A stretch of 64,000 nucleotides of DNA. Source: Cupriavidus sp. (GTDB lineage: Bacteria; Pseudomonadota; Gammaproteobacteria; Burkholderiales; Burkholderiaceae). A model generated the notes under the pieces. That model saw only the letters and a program-made list of their open reading frames with translations. It was not told the DNA's origin and searched no databases. The position numbers were made by a program, and so were the translations under genes. The DNA lies in contig JAPSLP010000002.1 of the NCBI GenBank assembly GCA_031180665.1, positions 222,694 through 286,693 on the forward strand. Reading direction: 5' to 3'. Shown here one piece after another: positions 45,045 to 53,502 of this stretch (position 1 is the stretch's first letter; every line of letters starts with the position of its first letter).

Positions 45045-45502
45045 ATCACGACAGCCTGCCCCGGCTCGGCCAGGGCTTCCATTGGCAGGACCTCGAGGAA
45101 GGACAGACCTTCCGCACCTTCCGCCGTACCGTCACCGAAACCGACCTCGTCAATTTCATCGGCGTCACCGGCATGCTCGAAGCGATCTTTATCGAGGACG
45201 GCTACGACGCCGGCGCGATTCGCGGGCGGCCCGTGCCCGGCGCGCTGACCTATGCCCTGGTCGAGGGCTTCATCTTGCAGACGATGATCCAGGGCACCGG
45301 CCTCGCGATGCTGGAGCTGACGCAGAAGATCCACGGCCCGGTCGTGGTCGGCGACACGATCTGGGCGACGGTCAAGGTCACCGGCATCCGGCCCACCTCG
45401 AAGAGCGGGCGCGCCGTCGTCGATTCGCTGATCGAGGTCTACAACCAGCGCAACGAGAACGTGATGACCTATACCGCCCGGCGCCTGCTGGCCGGACGCT
45501 GA
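45041..45502 (+). CDS. MaoC-like hotdog protein
   Basis: A 153-residue MaoC/NodN-type protein: GQTFRTFRRTVTETDLVNFI then GVTGMLEAIFIEDGYDAG, GRPVPGALTYALVEGFI, and VVVGDTIWATVKVTGIRPTSKSG. The usual Asp-x4-His dyad of enoyl-CoA hydratases in the hydration loop is not visible (the stretch reads TGMLEAIFIED), so it may be a diverged hydratase or a non-catalytic relative. It overlaps the CoA-transferase stop by 4 bp (ATGA), so the two are translationally coupled. Confidence 0.8.
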   Translation: MNHDSLPRLGQGFHWQDLEEGQTFRTFRRTVTETDLVNFIGVTGMLEAIFIEDGYDAGAIRGRPVPGALTYALVEGFILQTMIQGTGLAMLELTQKIHGPVVVGDTIWATVKVTGIRPTSKSGRAVVDSLIEVYNQRNENVMTYTARRLLAGR

Positions 45503-45558
45503 TCCACCCCCACAAGAGGAACACCGACGCGGCACGATGCCGCGCGCAGGAGACCATC

Positions 45559-46563
45559 ATGCATGCCAAGTCCCTCGCCGCCATGGCGACGATGATCGCG
45601 GCCATCGCGTCCACCGTCATCCCGACCGCCGCGCACGCGGCCGACAATGCGAACAACAACGCCCCCGGCTTTCCCTCGCGGCCGATCAGGCTGGTGGTGC
45701 CGTTTCCGCCGGGTGGCCCGACCGACCTGGTGGCGCGCGTGATCGCCAAACAGATGTCCGACGAGCTCGGCCAGCAGGTGCTGGTCGACAACCGGCCCGG
45801 CGCCAACGGCAATATTGGCGCGGAGCTGGTCGCCAAGGCGCCGGCCGACGGCTATACGGTGCTCTACAACACCTCATCGATCGCCCTGAGCGCGACGCTC
45901 TACCGCAAGCTGAACTACGACGGCCGCCGCGATTTCGCGCCGGTGGCGCTGACCGCCGCGGTGCCGCTGGTGATCGAGGTCAACGCGCAGCTGCCCGTGG
46001 GCAACCTGCAGGAGTTCATCCAGTATGCGAAGGCCCAGCCGGACAAGCTGACCTACGGCTCGGCGGGCAATGGCAATGTCACGCATCTGGCCGCCTTCCT
46101 GTTCCTGCAGGCCAACGGCATCCGCGCGGTACACGCGCCGTACAAGGGCAGCGCGCCCGCGTTGACCGACCTGGCGGGCGGGCAGGTGCAATTCATGGCC
46201 GACACCATCAACTCGTCGCTGCCCTTTATCCGCGACAGGAAGCTGCGCGCGCTGGCCGTCACCAGCCTGAAGCGCAATGGCCAGTTGCCCGATGTGCCGA
46301 CGGTGGCAGAGACCGTGATGCCGGGCTTCGAAGTGGCCGCGTGGCAGGGCATGCTGGTCCCGGCGAAGACTCCGCCGGAGATCGTGCGAAAGCTCAACGC
46401 CGCCACCATGAAGGCGTTGGCCGCGCCCGAAGTGCGCGCGAGCCTGGCGGCCCAGGGCGCCGAACCGCGCGGCTCCACGCCGGAAGGCTACGGCAGCTAT
46501 CTGGCCGCGGAGATCGAACGTTGGCGCAAGGTGATCCACGATTCCGGCGTGACGCTGGACTGA
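45559..46563 (+). CDS. Bug/TctC-family periplasmic solute-binding protein
   Basis: A 334-residue protein with a signal peptide (AAIASTVIPTAAHA/AD) and the Bug fold: RPIRLVVPFPPGGPTDLVAR, VDNRPGANGNIGAELVAKAP, YGSAGNGNVTHLAAFLF and GGQVQFMADTINSS. Bug proteins bind carboxylates for tripartite tricarboxylate transporters, or act as orphan sensors. No TctA/TctB membrane genes are nearby. Third gene of the CaiB-MaoC-Bug operon; probably binds the acid that operon processes. AGGAG lies 8 nt before the ATG (AGGAGACCATCATG). Confidence 0.88.
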   Translation: MHAKSLAAMATMIAAIASTVIPTAAHAADNANNNAPGFPSRPIRLVVPFPPGGPTDLVARVIAKQMSDELGQQVLVDNRPGANGNIGAELVAKAPADGYTVLYNTSSIALSATLYRKLNYDGRRDFAPVALTAAVPLVIEVNAQLPVGNLQEFIQYAKAQPDKLTYGSAGNGNVTHLAAFLFLQANGIRAVHAPYKGSAPALTDLAGGQVQFMADTINSSLPFIRDRKLRALAVTSLKRNGQLPDVPTVAETVMPGFEVAAWQGMLVPAKTPPEIVRKLNAATMKALAAPEVRASLAAQGAEPRGSTPEGYGSYLAAEIERWRKVIHDSGVTLD

Positions 46564-46741
46564 AGCGATGCGGTGCGCACGCTTTGCCCATTCTTGGTAA
46601 CGACGGGGATCCGAGGGAAAACACGGCGAGAACACGCCGCGATGGCAGGGATGCCGGACAGAAAAGCGGGAAGCAGAATGAATTCACTGGCCACGCCGCC
46701 GGCTCCGCGATCGGAGCGGCATGCGCGGCCAGCGAACTGGC

Positions 46742-46954
46742 TCAGGCATGGGTCAGCACGAACTGGCCGGCGGCCTGGTGCGACGCGTCGCCGGCGTCGT
46801 CGTTACGCGGGGCGCTACCGAGGCCGGCGAAGCGGCCGTGCGCCTGGGCGCGAAGCAGCGTCGGCGCGGGCAGGCAGGTGGCCAGCAGCACGGTGGCGGA
46901 CACGCCCAAGGAGAACAGGCCAAGCGACAGCAGGGTCAACAGGGTGGTTTGCAT
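46742..46954 (-). CDS. Small membrane protein of the oxalate-type regulon (70 aa)
   Basis: A 70-residue ORF: a single hydrophobic helix at the N-terminus (MQTTLLTLLSLGLFSLGVSA then TVLLATCLPAP), followed by a polar Gly/Asp/Ala tail. CGGAG (in CGGAGTGTCCTG) sits 7 nt before ATG 46954. Regulon element B with promoter hexamers lies about 65 bp upstream in the correct orientation, which is the main argument that it is a real gene. No family recognised; could be a membrane-anchored small protein tuning a transporter or the pathway enzymes. Confidence 0.6.
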   Translation of the reverse strand: MQTTLLTLLSLGLFSLGVSATVLLATCLPAPTLLRAQAHGRFAGLGSAPRNDDAGDASHQAAGQFVLTHA

Positions 46955-47020
46955 CAGGACACTCCGATAAGACATCAATCAAGGAATGCCCAGTATATGG
47001 TGCAACGCACCAGAAGTAAA

Positions 47021-47053
47021 TATTCTGTATGTGATATATCAATAAGCACCCAA
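47021..47053 (-). promoter_or_regulatory. Regulon element B: promoter/operator of the small membrane protein gene
   Basis: On the minus strand: TTGGGT (47048-47053), 18 bp, TACAGA (47024-47029), with TGATATATCACATACAGAAT filling the spacer and -10. It matches elements A, C and D. The small ORF at 46742-46954 is the only gene downstream in this orientation before the convergent Bug gene. Confidence 0.7.
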
Positions 47054-47082
47054 CTCTGTCGTTCTCGTGCCACAGACCTCGC

Positions 47083-47991
47083 TTATCCGGTCTTCAACGC
47101 CACATCGGGACCCTCCTGTTCGGCGATGACGCGCCAGATGGCCGCGGCATTCGGCTTCAGCGATCGTCCTTTGCGGCGCACCAGCACCACCTGCATCGCG
47201 GCGTGCGGCCGCAGCGGCAGCAGGACCACGCCGGGCGGGACGCCCGCGGCGCGGGCGCGCGATGGCACCACGCCGAGCCCTTGCCGCCGCGCCACCATGC
47301 CGAGCACCGCGCAGAAGTGGCCCAGGGGCCGATAGACCCGCGGCCGCACGTGGTAGGCGGCCATGGCGCGCTCGATGGCCGCCAGCATGCCCGATTGCCG
47401 GTCGAGCCCGAACAGTTGCGCATCGTTCAGGTCGCCCCATCCCAGCGCCTCGCGCGACGCCAGCGGATGGCCAGTCGGCAGCACCGCGTGGAAGGTCTCC
47501 TCGTACAGCGGCTCGAACTGCAGCTCGGCGCAAGGCTCCGGATCGCCGACCACCGCGAAATCGACTTCGCCGCCGCGCACCGCATGCAGCGCCGCCTCGG
47601 GGCCGACATCGCGCAGCACGATATCGATGTCGGGCCAGGCGCTCTGGCATGCCTGCAGCCAGGCCGGCGCCAGCATGGAGGACAGCATCGGCCCCACCGC
47701 CAGCTGCACGCGACCTTGCGCCGGCCGCGCGCTGGAGTGTGTTTCGTGCAGGGTCTGTTCGACCTCGTCGATCAGATGGCAGATGCGTTCGGACAGCAGC
47801 GTGCCGGCCTCGGTCAGCTCGACCTGCCGCGTGGTGCGGTCGAACAGGCGCAGGTCGATCTCCTCTTCCAGTTCGCGCACGCTGCGGCTGACGGCCGATT
47901 GCGTCAGTCCCAGTTCGGCGGCGGCACGGGTGAAACTGCGATGCCGCGCGACGGCGGCGAAGGCCTTCAACTGCGGAAGCGAGACATTCAT
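47083..47991 (-). CDS. LysR-family regulator
   Basis: A 302-residue LTTR: LPQLKAFAAVARHRSFTRAA then AELGLTQSAVSRSVRELEEE, with an effector domain typical of LysR proteins for aromatic or organic-acid genes. ATG 47991 is preferred over 48009. It is divergent from another LysR gene at 48299 and ends 42 bp from regulon element B. Target unknown. Confidence 0.87.
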   Translation of the reverse strand: MNVSLPQLKAFAAVARHRSFTRAAAELGLTQSAVSRSVRELEEEIDLRLFDRTTRQVELTEAGTLLSERICHLIDEVEQTLHETHSSARPAQGRVQLAVGPMLSSMLAPAWLQACQSAWPDIDIVLRDVGPEAALHAVRGGEVDFAVVGDPEPCAELQFEPLYEETFHAVLPTGHPLASREALGWGDLNDAQLFGLDRQSGMLAAIERAMAAYHVRPRVYRPLGHFCAVLGMVARRQGLGVVPSRARAAGVPPGVVLLPLRPHAAMQVVLVRRKGRSLKPNAAAIWRVIAEQEGPDVALKTG

Positions 47992-48298
47992 CGTGGTCTC
48001 CTCTGGCACCGCGAGCCTCGTGGGCGCGCGGCCGCTGCCGGTGCCGCCGGCATGGGCCGGCGGGGCAGCGCTGTGCTTTTTTATGTCGCCACGGTCGTCC
48101 GGCAGGGCTGCGCCGGCGCCGATGGGTTCTTCGATGCTAGTGCAAACGACTATCCACGACGCCTTAACTTTTTTATTAAGATCATTGACGACCGTCTATG
48201 GATGGACAGCGCTGCGGCAACCATGTCGAGATGCCCTGCAGCGAAACGTGCCGGATCTCGCGCCGCAGCAAGCGCCGCGCCGACCGAATGAGGCCGCC

Positions 48299-49255
48299 AT
48301 GAAAAACGCCACGCTGCGCCAGCTCAAGGTCTTCGAAACGGTGGCCCGTCACCTGAGTTTTTCGCGCGCGGCCGAGGAATTGCACCTGACGCAGCCCGCC
48401 GTCTCCACGCAGGTCCGCCAGCTCGAGCACCACGTCGGCCTGCCGCTGTTCGAGCAGCTGGGCAAGAAGATCTACCTGACTCCCGCGGGCACCGAGATGC
48501 TGCACTACAGCCGCAGCATCATCGAGCAGTTCCGCGAGGCCGAGGACGCCATGGCGCAGCTGAGCGGCATCGCGGGAGGCCGGCTCAATATCGCGGTGAT
48601 CAGCGCGGGCGACTACTTCTTCCCGCGCGTGATCGCCGAATTCATGCGGCGCCACCCCGGCGTGACGCTGAACCTGGCCGTGCACAACCGCGAAGAGCTG
48701 CTGCACCAGCTGGCCGGCAACCTGACCGATCTGGCCGTGATGGTGCGGCCGCCGGCCGGCATGGATACCGTCAACGACTCCTTTGCGCCCCACCCCTATG
48801 TCATCGTCGCCGCGCCCGACCATCCCCTGGTCGGCAAGCGCAACGTGCCGCTGTCCGCGCTGACCGACGAGGCCTTCATCTGCCGCGAGAAGGGCTCGGA
48901 CACCTGGAACTCGATGCAGGAAGGCTTCGCAGCCCGGCTGCAGAACCTGCGCATCACGATGGAGATCAAGAGCACGGAGACCATCAAGCAGGCCGTCATC
49001 GCCAATATGGGCATCGCCTTCCTGTCGGCCCATACGGTCGCGCTGGAACTGCGCACGGGCCATCTCGCCGTCCTCGACGTGGAAGGCTTCCCGGTCATGC
49101 TCAATTGGTATGTGGTTCACCGCAAGAACAAGCGGCTGCCGCCGGTCGCGCTGGCGTTCAAGCATTTCCTGCTGAGCGAAGGGGCGGCGCAGATCGATCG
49201 CATCACCGCGGTCGACGGCCTGATTCGCGGCAAGGGCACCGCCGCCGGCTCCTAG
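48299..49255 (+). CDS. LysR-family regulator (CbbR-like)
   Basis: A 318-residue LTTR with MKNATLRQLKVFETVARHLS then FSRAAEELHLTQPAVSTQVR, close in style to CbbR-type regulators. The effector domain begins LNIAVISAGDYFFPRVIAEF. It is divergent to the LysR at 47083 across 307 bp, which contain no gene. CbbR proteins control Calvin-cycle genes, but none are visible here, so the target is unknown; autotrophy on formate would be one rationale. Confidence 0.87.
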   Translation: MKNATLRQLKVFETVARHLSFSRAAEELHLTQPAVSTQVRQLEHHVGLPLFEQLGKKIYLTPAGTEMLHYSRSIIEQFREAEDAMAQLSGIAGGRLNIAVISAGDYFFPRVIAEFMRRHPGVTLNLAVHNREELLHQLAGNLTDLAVMVRPPAGMDTVNDSFAPHPYVIVAAPDHPLVGKRNVPLSALTDEAFICREKGSDTWNSMQEGFAARLQNLRITMEIKSTETIKQAVIANMGIAFLSAHTVALELRTGHLAVLDVEGFPVMLNWYVVHRKNKRLPPVALAFKHFLLSEGAAQIDRITAVDGLIRGKGTAAGS

Positions 49256-49374
49256 CGCGCGATCGATCCATAAACGATGGCTTATGGTTTTGCCGATCAA
49301 CTTCAATTGTTGTTAATCGTTCGTGGCCCCTATGCTGCCTGCATGTCCCACCGCACCGGCAAAGGAGAGCGACC

Positions 49375-49686
49375 ATGGAACAAGCGCAGATCGAACGGCA
49401 GAACGACATTCCCACCGCGGCCACGGTACAGCAGCAGCCGTCGGTACAGCAGCAGCTGGCCGCCTACAACTCGGCTTTCGTCGAGCTGGGGCTGCGGTTC
49501 CGCTGGGATGAGGCCATGTATGGCTGGCTGTGCGGCGTGGTCGAGTGCGAGCGCACCCGCATCGCGCACTACATCGAGACCTACCACGCGCATCTGCTGA
49601 CGGCGTACGACGCGCCGTTCCTGAGCCAGCTGATCCTGGAGAAGAAGAACGCGTATCTGGAAGCGATGGGGCGGCGGGTGAGCTGA
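49375..49686 (+). CDS. Hypothetical protein (103 aa)
   Basis: A mostly helical, acidic/aromatic protein without signal or membrane segment: QQQLAAYNSAFVELGLRFRW then DEAMYGWLCGVVECERTRIAHYIE. AAAGGAG lies 7 nt before the ATG. I do not recognise the family. It is co-directional with and 119 bp after the CbbR-like LysR gene and is followed by the repeat block. Confidence 0.65.
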   Translation: MEQAQIERQNDIPTAATVQQQPSVQQQLAAYNSAFVELGLRFRWDEAMYGWLCGVVECERTRIAHYIETYHAHLLTAYDAPFLSQLILEKKNAYLEAMGRRVS

Positions 49687-49696
49687 GCGCTGTCAC

Positions 49697-49779
49697 GTCG
49701 TTCCCGCGCAGGCGGGAACCCAGCGTCTTCGAAACAGCTTCTTCGAAAGCCACTGGATCCCCGCCTGCGCGGGGACGAC
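49697..49779. repeat. REP-like pair (same family as 19715-19864)
   Basis: Two inversely oriented units: GTCGTTCCCGCGCAGGCGGG, then AACCCAGCGTCTTC, at 49697-49730; and CCACTGGATCCCCGCCTGCG, then CGGGGACGAC, at 49750-49779. They share the CCCGC..GCGGG stem and the GACGAC/CCCAG(CG) flanks with the copies near 19.7 kb, so this is a dispersed palindromic element. Confidence 0.8.
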
Positions 49780-49920
49780 GGGTTCTGGCGGGGACGACGG
49801 GTTCTGGCGGGGACGACGGGCTCTGGCGGGGACGGCGGACCTTGGCGGGGACGGCGGGCCTTGGCGGGGACGGCGGGCCTTGGCGGGGACGGCGGGCCTT
49901 GGCGGGGGCGACGGGCCTTG
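49775..49920. repeat. 19-bp tandem repeat growing out of the REP edge
   Basis: Seven full copies of a 19-bp unit begin at 49775, 49794, 49813, 49832, 49851, 49870 and 49889: three of ACGACGGG(T/C)TCTGGCGGGG, then four of ACGGCGG(G/A)CCTTGGCGGGG. A partial eighth follows. The first unit is the right edge of the REP element. Variants are ordered, as expected from stepwise tandem duplication. Confidence 0.9.
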
Positions 49921-49973
49921 TATCGCCCTACTGTCTTGTATCGCCCTACTGTCTTGTGTCGCCCCACTTCGCC
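49921..49973. repeat. 18-bp tandem duplication
   Basis: TATCGCCCTACTGTCTTG occurs twice in a row (49921-49938, 49939-49956), then degenerates (TGTCGCCCCACTTCGCC). It abuts the stop of the next minus-strand gene and is separate from the 19-bp array. Confidence 0.85.
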
Positions 49974-49979
49974 CCTGAC

Positions 49980-50246
49980 CTACTTCGCCCCCGACGACCG
50001 CGCGCCGCGCACACCGGCCCGCGCGCCGATCGCGATCCCCGCTGCCGCGACCGCGGCGAGCGCCAATCCCGCCAGCACGACCCACGGACCATGGCCGCCG
50101 GACCACCAGGCGGTCGACATGGCCAGGCCCAGCCCGCCGAGACAACCTGCATGCAGCGCGAATGCGCCGGCGTGGCCGTAGCCGGCCAGGCCGGCCACCA
50201 TCGACGCGCCGGCGAGCAGATACGCCAGCTCTTCCGGATCCATCAT
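49980..50246 (-). CDS. Small membrane protein after the FAH-family gene (88 aa)
   Basis: An 88-residue protein with two to three hydrophobic segments: ELAYLLAGASMVAGLAGYGH, GAFALHAGCLGGLGLAMSTA and GPWVVLAGLALAAVAAAGIA. GGAGG lies 6 nt before ATG 50246. It is 47 bp downstream of the FAH-family hydrolase gene, same strand, so probably co-transcribed. No recognised family. Confidence 0.6.
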   Translation of the reverse strand: MMDPEELAYLLAGASMVAGLAGYGHAGAFALHAGCLGGLGLAMSTAWWSGGHGPWVVLAGLALAAVAAAGIAIGARAGVRGARSSGAK

Positions 50247-50293
50247 GGCAGGCCTCCATCGCGAGCGAGGCCGGCGGCGCGTTGCCGCGCGGG

Positions 50294-51067
50294 CTAGCCG
50301 CCGACCGGATTGATCAGCGCACCGATGCCTTCGATGCGCACTTCGACGACCGCGCCGGCCTTCATCGAGCCCACGCCAAGCGAGGTGCCGCAGGCGATCA
50401 CGTCGCCCGGCATCAGGGTCATGTCGCGCGAGAGCCGGCTGACCACCTGCTCCGGCGTGAAGATCATGTCGTCCAGCGGATAGCGCTGGCGCTCGGCGCC
50501 ATCGAGCCGCGTGACCACGCTGGCATCGCGCCAGTCGAAGCCCGTGACGATGGCCGGGCCCAGGCAGCCGAAGGTGTCGAAGCCCTTGGCACGGCACCAC
50601 TGCGGGAAATTCGGGTCTTCGGCAATCAGGTCGGCGGCGGTGACGTCGTTGACGACCGTATAGCCGAAGATATGCGCCGCCGCGTCGGCGACCGGCACAT
50701 CGCGGCAGACGCGTCCGATCACGATGCCCAGTTCGCCCTCGAACACGATCTTGCCGCCATAGCCGACCGGCCGCGCGATGGTGTCGCCCGGGCCGGCCAA
50801 CGAGGTGCCCGGCTTGATCAGGAACAGCGGATGCGCCGGCTCGGGCTTGCCCAGCTTCTGGGCCAGCGCGCGGAAGTTGTTCCACAGCGCGACGATCTTG
50901 GACGGCTCGCACGGCGCAAGCAGCCGCACCTCGTTACGCGGGAACGAGACGCCGGTGGGCTTGGGCGAGGCGTAGCCCGGGCCGTCGTATTCGAACACCC
51001 GCTCGCCATCGAGCCGGCCCATCCGTGGCCGGCCATCGCCGGCGTCGAAGCGAATCCAGGTTTGCAT
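50294..51067 (-). CDS. Fumarylacetoacetate hydrolase (FAH)-superfamily protein
   Basis: A 257-residue FAH-fold enzyme: SKIVALWNNFRALAQKLGKP then EPAHPLFLIKPGTSL, metal ligands in GKIVFEGELGIVIGRV (E-x-E) and GYTVVNDVTAADLI (Asp). It is shorter than true fumarylacetoacetase and in the group of acylpyruvases, oxaloacetate decarboxylases and 2-keto-4-pentenoate hydratase relatives. It acts on a 3-ketoacid-like compound; substrate unknown. It lies 228 bp downstream of the acyl-CoA ligase gene, separated by palindromic repeats. Confidence 0.83.
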   Translation of the reverse strand: MQTWIRFDAGDGRPRMGRLDGERVFEYDGPGYASPKPTGVSFPRNEVRLLAPCEPSKIVALWNNFRALAQKLGKPEPAHPLFLIKPGTSLAGPGDTIARPVGYGGKIVFEGELGIVIGRVCRDVPVADAAAHIFGYTVVNDVTAADLIAEDPNFPQWCRAKGFDTFGCLGPAIVTGFDWRDASVVTRLDGAERQRYPLDDMIFTPEQVVSRLSRDMTLMPGDVIACGTSLGVGSMKAGAVVEVRIEGIGALINPVGG

Positions 51068-51117
51068 GGGGTCTCCTGTGGCGGGTGTGGGTGGTCAAGG
51101 TGTGGCGGCGTCGGGGC

Positions 51118-51265
51118 GCTGCCCTCTCCCCCGGCCCCTCTCCCGCAAGCGGGAGAGGGGAGAAAACCGCGGGCTTGAGCAAGACTCTCGTCGCCCGCGT
51201 ACCGAGCCCCCCTCTCCCGCACGGCGAGAGAGGGGGCGGGGGGAGGGCAGGCAGCGCCTCCCAAC
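51118..51265. repeat. Large CCCTCTCCC..GGGAGAGGG repeat block, copies 3 and 4
   Basis: One palindrome, CCCCTCTCCCGC AA GCGGGAGAGGGG, lies near 51135-51160. A second, CCCTCTCCCGCACGGCGAGA then GAGGGGGCGGGG, lies near 51209-51243. The block separates the ligase gene from the FAH-family gene; it could attenuate readthrough. Related to 5206 and 6790. Confidence 0.75.
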
Positions 51266-51294
51266 GCCGCCGCCCTCCCCCAGGTTGCGCGCGC

Positions 51295-53424
51295 TCAGAT
51301 CTTGCCCGCGCCCCGCGCCCACTTGTACTTCGCACCGAGCACCGCGACCGGGATCTCGGTCGAGTACGCGTAGGCCGGTACCCCATGCTGGTACAGGTAT
51401 TCGGCCGCTTCCTCGACCTGCACGTCGCCGGCCAGCGAGGCGACGATCGGCTTCTCGATGCCCTTGGCCGCCATCTCCTCCTTCACCTCGACCACCAGCT
51501 TGGCGAACACCATCGGCGGCGTGATGATCGTGTGCCAGTAGCCGAGGATGATCGCGTGGATGCGCGGGTCCTCCAGCCCCAGCTTGATCGTGTTCCGATA
51601 GGTGGTCGGCGGCTCGCCGCCGGTGATGTCGACCGGATTGCCGGCCGCGCCGAACGGCGGGATGAACTTGCGGAAGGCCGCGTCCAGGTCCTCCGGCATC
51701 GTCATCAGCGACAGCCCGTTGTCGACGCAGGCATCGGAGAGCAGCACGCCCGAGCCGCCCGCGCCGGTGATGATCACCACGTTCTCGCCCTTCGGCGTCG
51801 GCAGCTTCGGAATGCCCCGCGCGAATTCGAGCAGGTCGCGCAGCGAGCGGGCGCGAATCACGCCGCATTGCTTGAAGACATCCTCGTAAATGCGGTCGTC
51901 GCCGGCCAGCGCGCCGGTGTGCGAGCTGGCGGCGCGGGCCCCAAGGCTCGTGCGGCCCGCCTTGAGCACCACCACCGGCTTGACCTTCGAGACGCGGCGC
52001 GCCGCCTCGGCGAACGCGCGCCCGTCCTTCAGATCCTCGCAATGCTGCGCGATGATCTCGGTCTCGTCGTCCTGCTCGAAGAAGGTCAGCAGATCGTCTT
52101 CGTCGATATCCGACTTGTTGCCCAGGCCCACGATGGCGGACACGCCCATCTTGGCCGAGCGCGAGAACCCGATGATGGCCATGCCGATGCCACCCGATTG
52201 CGAGGACAGTGCGGCCTTGCCCTTGACGTCATAAGGCGTGCAAAACGTGGCGCACAGATTCTTCGGCGTGTAATAGAAGCCGTAGATGTTCGGCCCCATC
52301 AAGCGGATGTCGTACTTGCGCGCGATCGCGACAATTTCTTCCTGGCCTTCGACGTTTCCGGTCTCGGCAAAGCCGGAAGGAATCAGTACCGCGCCGGGGA
52401 TGCCCTTCTTGCCGACTTCCTCCAGCGCCTGCGCCACCAGCTTGGCGGGGATCGCAAACACCGCCACGTCGATCTCGCCCGGTACATCGAGCACGCTCTT
52501 GTAGGCGGTCATGCCCATGATCTCTTCGGCCTTCGGATGGATCGGATAGATCTTGCCCTGGTAGCCGCCGTTGATCAGGTTCTTCATCACGGAATTGCCG
52601 ATCTTGCCGTCCTCGGCCGAGGCGCCGATCACCGCGACGGTATCGGGCCGCATGATGCGGTTCATCTGCGCGACGATCTGCTGCTGCGTGGGGCGATAGC
52701 GCTGCGGCTGCGGCGCGTGGTCCAGCACGATCCGCACGTCGGCCGCGATCGCGCCGCCCGGGCTCGCAAAGACCGGGTTCAGGTCCAGCTCGGCAATCTC
52801 GGGGAAGTCGGTCACCAGCTGCGACACGCGCTGGATCATGCTGGCCAGCGCGGCGCGATCGACCGGCTCGGCGCCGCGCACGCCCTTGAGCACCTGCGCG
52901 GCGGCAATGCCGTCGAGCATGCCAAGCGCGTCCTGCTCGCTCGCCGGCGCCATGCGGAAGGTGATGTCCTTGAGCACCTCGACCAGCACGCCGCCCAGGC
53001 CGAACGCCACCAGCTTGCCGAACGACGGATCGGTGACTGCGCCGATGATGACCTCCTGCCCGCCGCCGATCATCTTCTGCACCTGCACGCCGACGATCTT
53101 CGCCTTGGCGTTGTAGCGCTTCGCGTTGTCCAGGATGGTCTGGTAGCCCTGCTCGACCTTCCGCGCGTCGTCCAGCCCGACCAGCACGCCGCCGGCCTCG
53201 GTCTTGTGCAGGATGTCCGGCGACACGATCTTCATCACCACCGGAAAGCCGATGCGGCCGGCAAGCTCGACCGCCTCGGCCGGCGACGTCGCCAGCCCTT
53301 CGCCCGGCACCGCAATGCCATAGGCATCGCAGACCAGCTTGCCTTCGGGCGCGGTCAGCGCGGTGCGTCCCTGTTCCTTGGCGGTGGCGAGAATATTGCG
53401 CACCGCGTCCTTGTCATACGCCAT
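51295..53424 (-). CDS. NDP-forming acyl-CoA ligase (acetate-CoA ligase family)
   Basis: A 709-residue single-chain NDP-forming acyl-CoA synthetase. The first 230 residues are an ATP-grasp domain (FPVVMKIVSPDILHKTEAGG, LAFGLGG-type loop GKLVAFGLGGVLVEVL). A CoA-binding Rossmann domain begins about residue 245 (TVAVIGASAEDGKIGN), and the ligase domain carries the phospho-His region AASSHTGALAGDD. It makes an acyl-CoA from acid, CoA and NTP. It follows the Frc gene by 78 bp and probably primes the pathway with CoA thioester. The substrate could be oxalate, formate or another acid; unknown. Start 53424 (MAYDKDAVRN). Confidence 0.87.
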   Translation of the reverse strand: MAYDKDAVRNILATAKEQGRTALTAPEGKLVCDAYGIAVPGEGLATSPAEAVELAGRIGFPVVMKIVSPDILHKTEAGGVLVGLDDARKVEQGYQTILDNAKRYNAKAKIVGVQVQKMIGGGQEVIIGAVTDPSFGKLVAFGLGGVLVEVLKDITFRMAPASEQDALGMLDGIAAAQVLKGVRGAEPVDRAALASMIQRVSQLVTDFPEIAELDLNPVFASPGGAIAADVRIVLDHAPQPQRYRPTQQQIVAQMNRIMRPDTVAVIGASAEDGKIGNSVMKNLINGGYQGKIYPIHPKAEEIMGMTAYKSVLDVPGEIDVAVFAIPAKLVAQALEEVGKKGIPGAVLIPSGFAETGNVEGQEEIVAIARKYDIRLMGPNIYGFYYTPKNLCATFCTPYDVKGKAALSSQSGGIGMAIIGFSRSAKMGVSAIVGLGNKSDIDEDDLLTFFEQDDETEIIAQHCEDLKDGRAFAEAARRVSKVKPVVVLKAGRTSLGARAASSHTGALAGDDRIYEDVFKQCGVIRARSLRDLLEFARGIPKLPTPKGENVVIITGAGGSGVLLSDACVDNGLSLMTMPEDLDAAFRKFIPPFGAAGNPVDITGGEPPTTYRNTIKLGLEDPRIHAIILGYWHTIITPPMVFAKLVVEVKEEMAAKGIEKPIVASLAGDVQVEEAAEYLYQHGVPAYAYSTEIPVAVLGAKYKWARGAGKI

Positions 53425-53502
53425 GTCAGACCTCCATCGGGTCATGGTTGCAGCGGAGTTTGCGAACGAAGGGCGGCGCCGGGCCGCCCGGGCAAGGCGG
53501 CG

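Noticed and set aside
42789..49255. Assigning one of the three LysR proteins as regulator of elements A-D
   Set aside because: The element is palindromic in a GntR-like way, and none of the LysR genes has a copy in its own divergent promoter; element B lies downstream of the 47083 LysR stop.
49775..49920. CRISPR array
   Set aside because: Units are directly adjacent 19-mers without spacers, and no cas genes are present.
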